Origin: a virus
Reading direction: 5' to 3' (one strand)
Length of the DNA stretch: 21,068 nt
Virus record (IMG/VR): IMGVR_UViG_3300006754_000241
Location: 1-21,068 of that record
Shown here: in pieces, positions 19,024 through 21,068 of the stretch
Numbering within the stretch: position 1 is the stretch's first letter
Layout: every line of letters begins with the position of its first letter
Program-made: the position numbers and the translations under genes
The notes under the pieces: generated by a model
Told to the model about the DNA's origin: nothing
The model's input: only the letters and a program-made list of their open reading frames with translations
The model's database searches: none

Positions 19024-21068
19024 ATGAGCAATAAGGGAATAATAGTAGCTAAGTCCTGGGAGAAACTCGATTCTCAGATAGTAAGTCCTGTGCGACATAC
19101 GGGTCAAGACTATCTTAAGTTTATCAACACTGATATCTTTAGCGAAACAGCTAAATTCTACTTAAAACATAAAACTTATACACATGCTCCTGAAGGCACA
19201 GCTGAATATAATGAATATTGGGATGAGCAGGAGATAAGATGTAGAGAGGGATACACTGTAGGTGGGGTAAGAATAACGGGAGAGCACTATGCCTATCTCA
19301 ACTTCGGTAGGATCCTGGCAACAGTCAATACGGGTAAGCGTCAACGTAAGATTGATACTTTTCCCAAGTTCCTGGACATGGATTATTACTGGTATCATGA
19401 GCTAGAGACAGCAGAAGAAAACGGTCAGGGGATGATCGTAGTTAAAGCCCGACGTAAGGGCTATTCTTATAAAAATGCCTTTGGTATGGTCTGGCGTTAC
19501 AACTGGTTTCCTAGTTCAATTGCCATATTAGCTGCATTTGAGAAGACATTCTGGGCCAATACTATGGAGATGGCCAAGCATATGATAAACTTCTTGAATG
19601 AAAATACCGATTGGAAGAAGGGATTCTTAGTGGATAGGCAAGACTACGTTAAAAGTGGGTACATTGAGAAAGACCCCATTAGTGGAATATCCATTCAAAA
19701 GGGATATAAGTCAGAAATACTAGCTCTGTCTTTTAAAGATTCTCCACATAAATCCATCGGACGTACAGCTGAGAGGATGTTGTTCGAGGAGGCTGGTGAC
19801 TGGCCAGGACTCATGCAGGCATATCAAAGATCGTATCCGCTATTTAAAGATGGTAACATAATGGTAGGAATTCCTATTATATATGGTACAGGAGGTAACA
19901 ATCGAAGTGGTATAAACGCTGACTTCGAGGCTATGTTCTATAATCCATCGGCATATGGACTCAGATCTTATGAGAATGTATATGATGAAACAGCTGTCGG
20001 AGAAGCTGGGTGGTTTATTGATGATGCATGGTACAGAGAACCTTTTGTTGATGCAGCGGGCAATGCGTTAAGGGAAAAAGCTAAAGAAGATATCCTTCTA
20101 GAGAGGGAAGAAAAGAAGAAAGCAGATCCTGCGGCTTATAACCTGATGGTTACTCAGCACCCTAACACACCAAAAGAAGCTTTCTTGAGAAATGAAGGGG
20201 CTGTCTTCCCAGCTGTGGAACTCTATAATGTGCTTGCCAAGCTTAAGTCTGATGAGAAGTATAGGAAAATCGCAACTCCAGGCATCTTATTTGAAGAGGA
20301 AGGACAGATACGATTCAGACCTGATCATGAAAAGAAGCTAAATGCGATAATGAAATTTCCTCACAGGCCGAACGATCCTGTCGATGGTGCTATAGTAATT
20401 TATCAACACCCTCCTGAAGATATGCCGCACGGACTTTATAAGATCGGTCTTGATCCAGTAGCTTTTGATAAATCAGGAAGTAAATCACTTAATGCCGCCT
20501 ATGTTTACAAATCTTATCAACGATTTGATTATGGTTATGATGAGATAGTAGCTGAATATGTAGGTAGACCAGATAATATCGAGATATACAATAGAAATCT
20601 TGAGTTATTATCTGAATATTATGGTAGAGCAGAAATTATGTTTGAGAATGATAGGGGAGAGGTCCTATCGTACTTCAAGAGGAGGGGGAAACTGGGACTT
20701 CTCGCCGATCAGCCTGACAATGTTATCTCAAAAGTAATAGAGAATTCTACTGTATCCAGGATAAAGGGATGTCATATGAATGACAGAATGAAAGATGCAG
20801 GAGAGAAATATATTTTGCGTTGGCTTTGGACAGAAAGGGGGAAGACAGAAGATGGAAGTCATATATATAATATGGATTTAATTCCTTCAGTTCCTTTATT
20901 AGAAGAATTGATAGCTTACGAAAGAATGGGTAACTTTGACAGAGTTATGGCATTCATGCAATTAATGTTTACTATTGAAGAACAATATGATAGAGAGATA
21001 AAGATGAACCCAGACCCACATCCTGCTGCAACTTTCTTAGTAAATAACTTAGATAATATGTTTAAAAA
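19024..21068 (+). CDS. terL: Terminase large subunit (3' end cut by window)
   Basis: This is the DNA-packaging motor: an N-terminal ATPase and a C-terminal nuclease. The frame from the ATG at 19024 stays open to the window end (681 codons). A Walker A-like VVKARRKGYSYK lies at residues 139-150, lacking the classical GK[ST] but fitting the R/K-containing variant of some terminases. Walker B is MLFEEAGDW (252-260, with acidic pair E255-E256). The stretch VGIPIIYGTGG (281-291) fits the coupling motif. In the nuclease part, LYKIGLDPVAFD carries the first acidic residue D477, and IMFENDRGEV gives E541. The last metal ligand may lie near DREIKMNPDPH. It follows the small gene at 18834 by seven bases. 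Confidence 0.9.
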   Translation, partial: MSNKGIIVAKSWEKLDSQIVSPVRHTGQDYLKFINTDIFSETAKFYLKHKTYTHAPEGTAEYNEYWDEQEIRCREGYTVGGVRITGEHYAYLNFGRILATVNTGKRQRKIDTFPKFLDMDYYWYHELETAEENGQGMIVVKARRKGYSYKNAFGMVWRYNWFPSSIAILAAFEKTFWANTMEMAKHMINFLNENTDWKKGFLVDRQDYVKSGYIEKDPISGISIQKGYKSEILALSFKDSPHKSIGRTAERMLFEEAGDWPGLMQAYQRSYPLFKDGNIMVGIPIIYGTGGNNRSGINADFEAMFYNPSAYGLRSYENVYDETAVGEAGWFIDDAWYREPFVDAAGNALREKAKEDILLEREEKKKADPAAYNLMVTQHPNTPKEAFLRNEGAVFPAVELYNVLAKLKSDEKYRKIATPGILFEEEGQIRFRPDHEKKLNAIMKFPHRPNDPVDGAIVIYQHPPEDMPHGLYKIGLDPVAFDKSGSKSLNAAYVYKSYQRFDYGYDEIVAEYVGRPDNIEIYNRNLELLSEYYGRAEIMFENDRGEVLSYFKRRGKLGLLADQPDNVISKVIENSTVSRIKGCHMNDRMKDAGEKYILRWLWTERGKTEDGSHIYNMDLIPSVPLLEELIAYERMGNFDRVMAFMQLMFTIEEQYDREIKMNPDPHPAATFLVNNLDNMFK

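Noticed and set aside
1-21068. CRISPR array or integrase/attachment site
   Set aside because: No regularly spaced direct repeats, no integrase-like gene, and the tmRNA-like element is not a simple 3'-end duplication.
1-21068. Stop-codon reassignment as in some crAss-like phages
   Set aside because: All confident genes read through with the standard code and end at ordinary TAA, TAG or TGA stops.

Overview
This window looks like part of the genome of a tailed double-stranded DNA phage. It is A+T-rich and densely packed with small genes. It has two oppositely oriented gene blocks, a family A DNA polymerase, an adenosylcobalamin-dependent ribonucleotide reductase and a large terminase subunit. 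Two sites match the Bacteroidetes -7 promoter consensus TAnnTTTG (15589-15596 on +, 11175-11182 on -). Strong Shine-Dalgarno sites are mostly absent. A Bacteroidetes host is therefore likely, and the polymerase, HU/IHF-like protein and terminase together would fit a crAss-like or related phage. That placement is inference, since no database search was possible.

Left block (1 to about 14660, all on the - strand). The leftward genes run from 14659 down to the polymerase at 1-1883. They include replication and nucleotide genes (polA, nrdJ), two acidic-tailed proteins that could bind ssDNA, zinc-finger and helix-turn-helix proteins, a DUF2314-like protein, and several very small membrane proteins. 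Embedded among them is an unusual RNA-rich locus. A ~920-nt highly structured RNA lies at about 10245-11168, with its own possible promoter and a 3' terminal hairpin. Just upstream of it is an 80-nt RNA (11229-11308) that reproduces the tRNA-like domain of tmRNA but has no room for the tag reading frame or pseudoknots. Further upstream lie a ~350-nt structured RNA (12204-12553) and about 2.5 kb of G+C-richer DNA (about 12600-15130) with few credible genes, repeated motifs and GAGCGA-type low-complexity clusters. A smaller structured RNA lies at 5451-5566.

Centre (about 14660-15620). This is the divergent region between the blocks. It holds a repeat cluster, T-rich tracts, hairpins, a 28-residue membrane peptide gene and a promoter-like site just before the first gene of the right block.

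Right block (15460-21068, + strand). A tightly packed, often overlapping run of small genes encodes a possible winged-helix protein, an HU/IHF-like protein, a lipoprotein, an EF-hand-like protein with a Lys/Ala/Pro tail, a Cys-rich zinc protein, a murein-hydrolase-like protein with an HxnSxGC signature, and the large terminase subunit, which runs off the right end. This is the start of a packaging/structural operon.

The most interesting material is the RNA locus between 10.2 and 12.6 kb: a tmRNA-derived mini-RNA next to a giant ornate RNA of the general kind (GOLLD/ROOL-like) known from phages.
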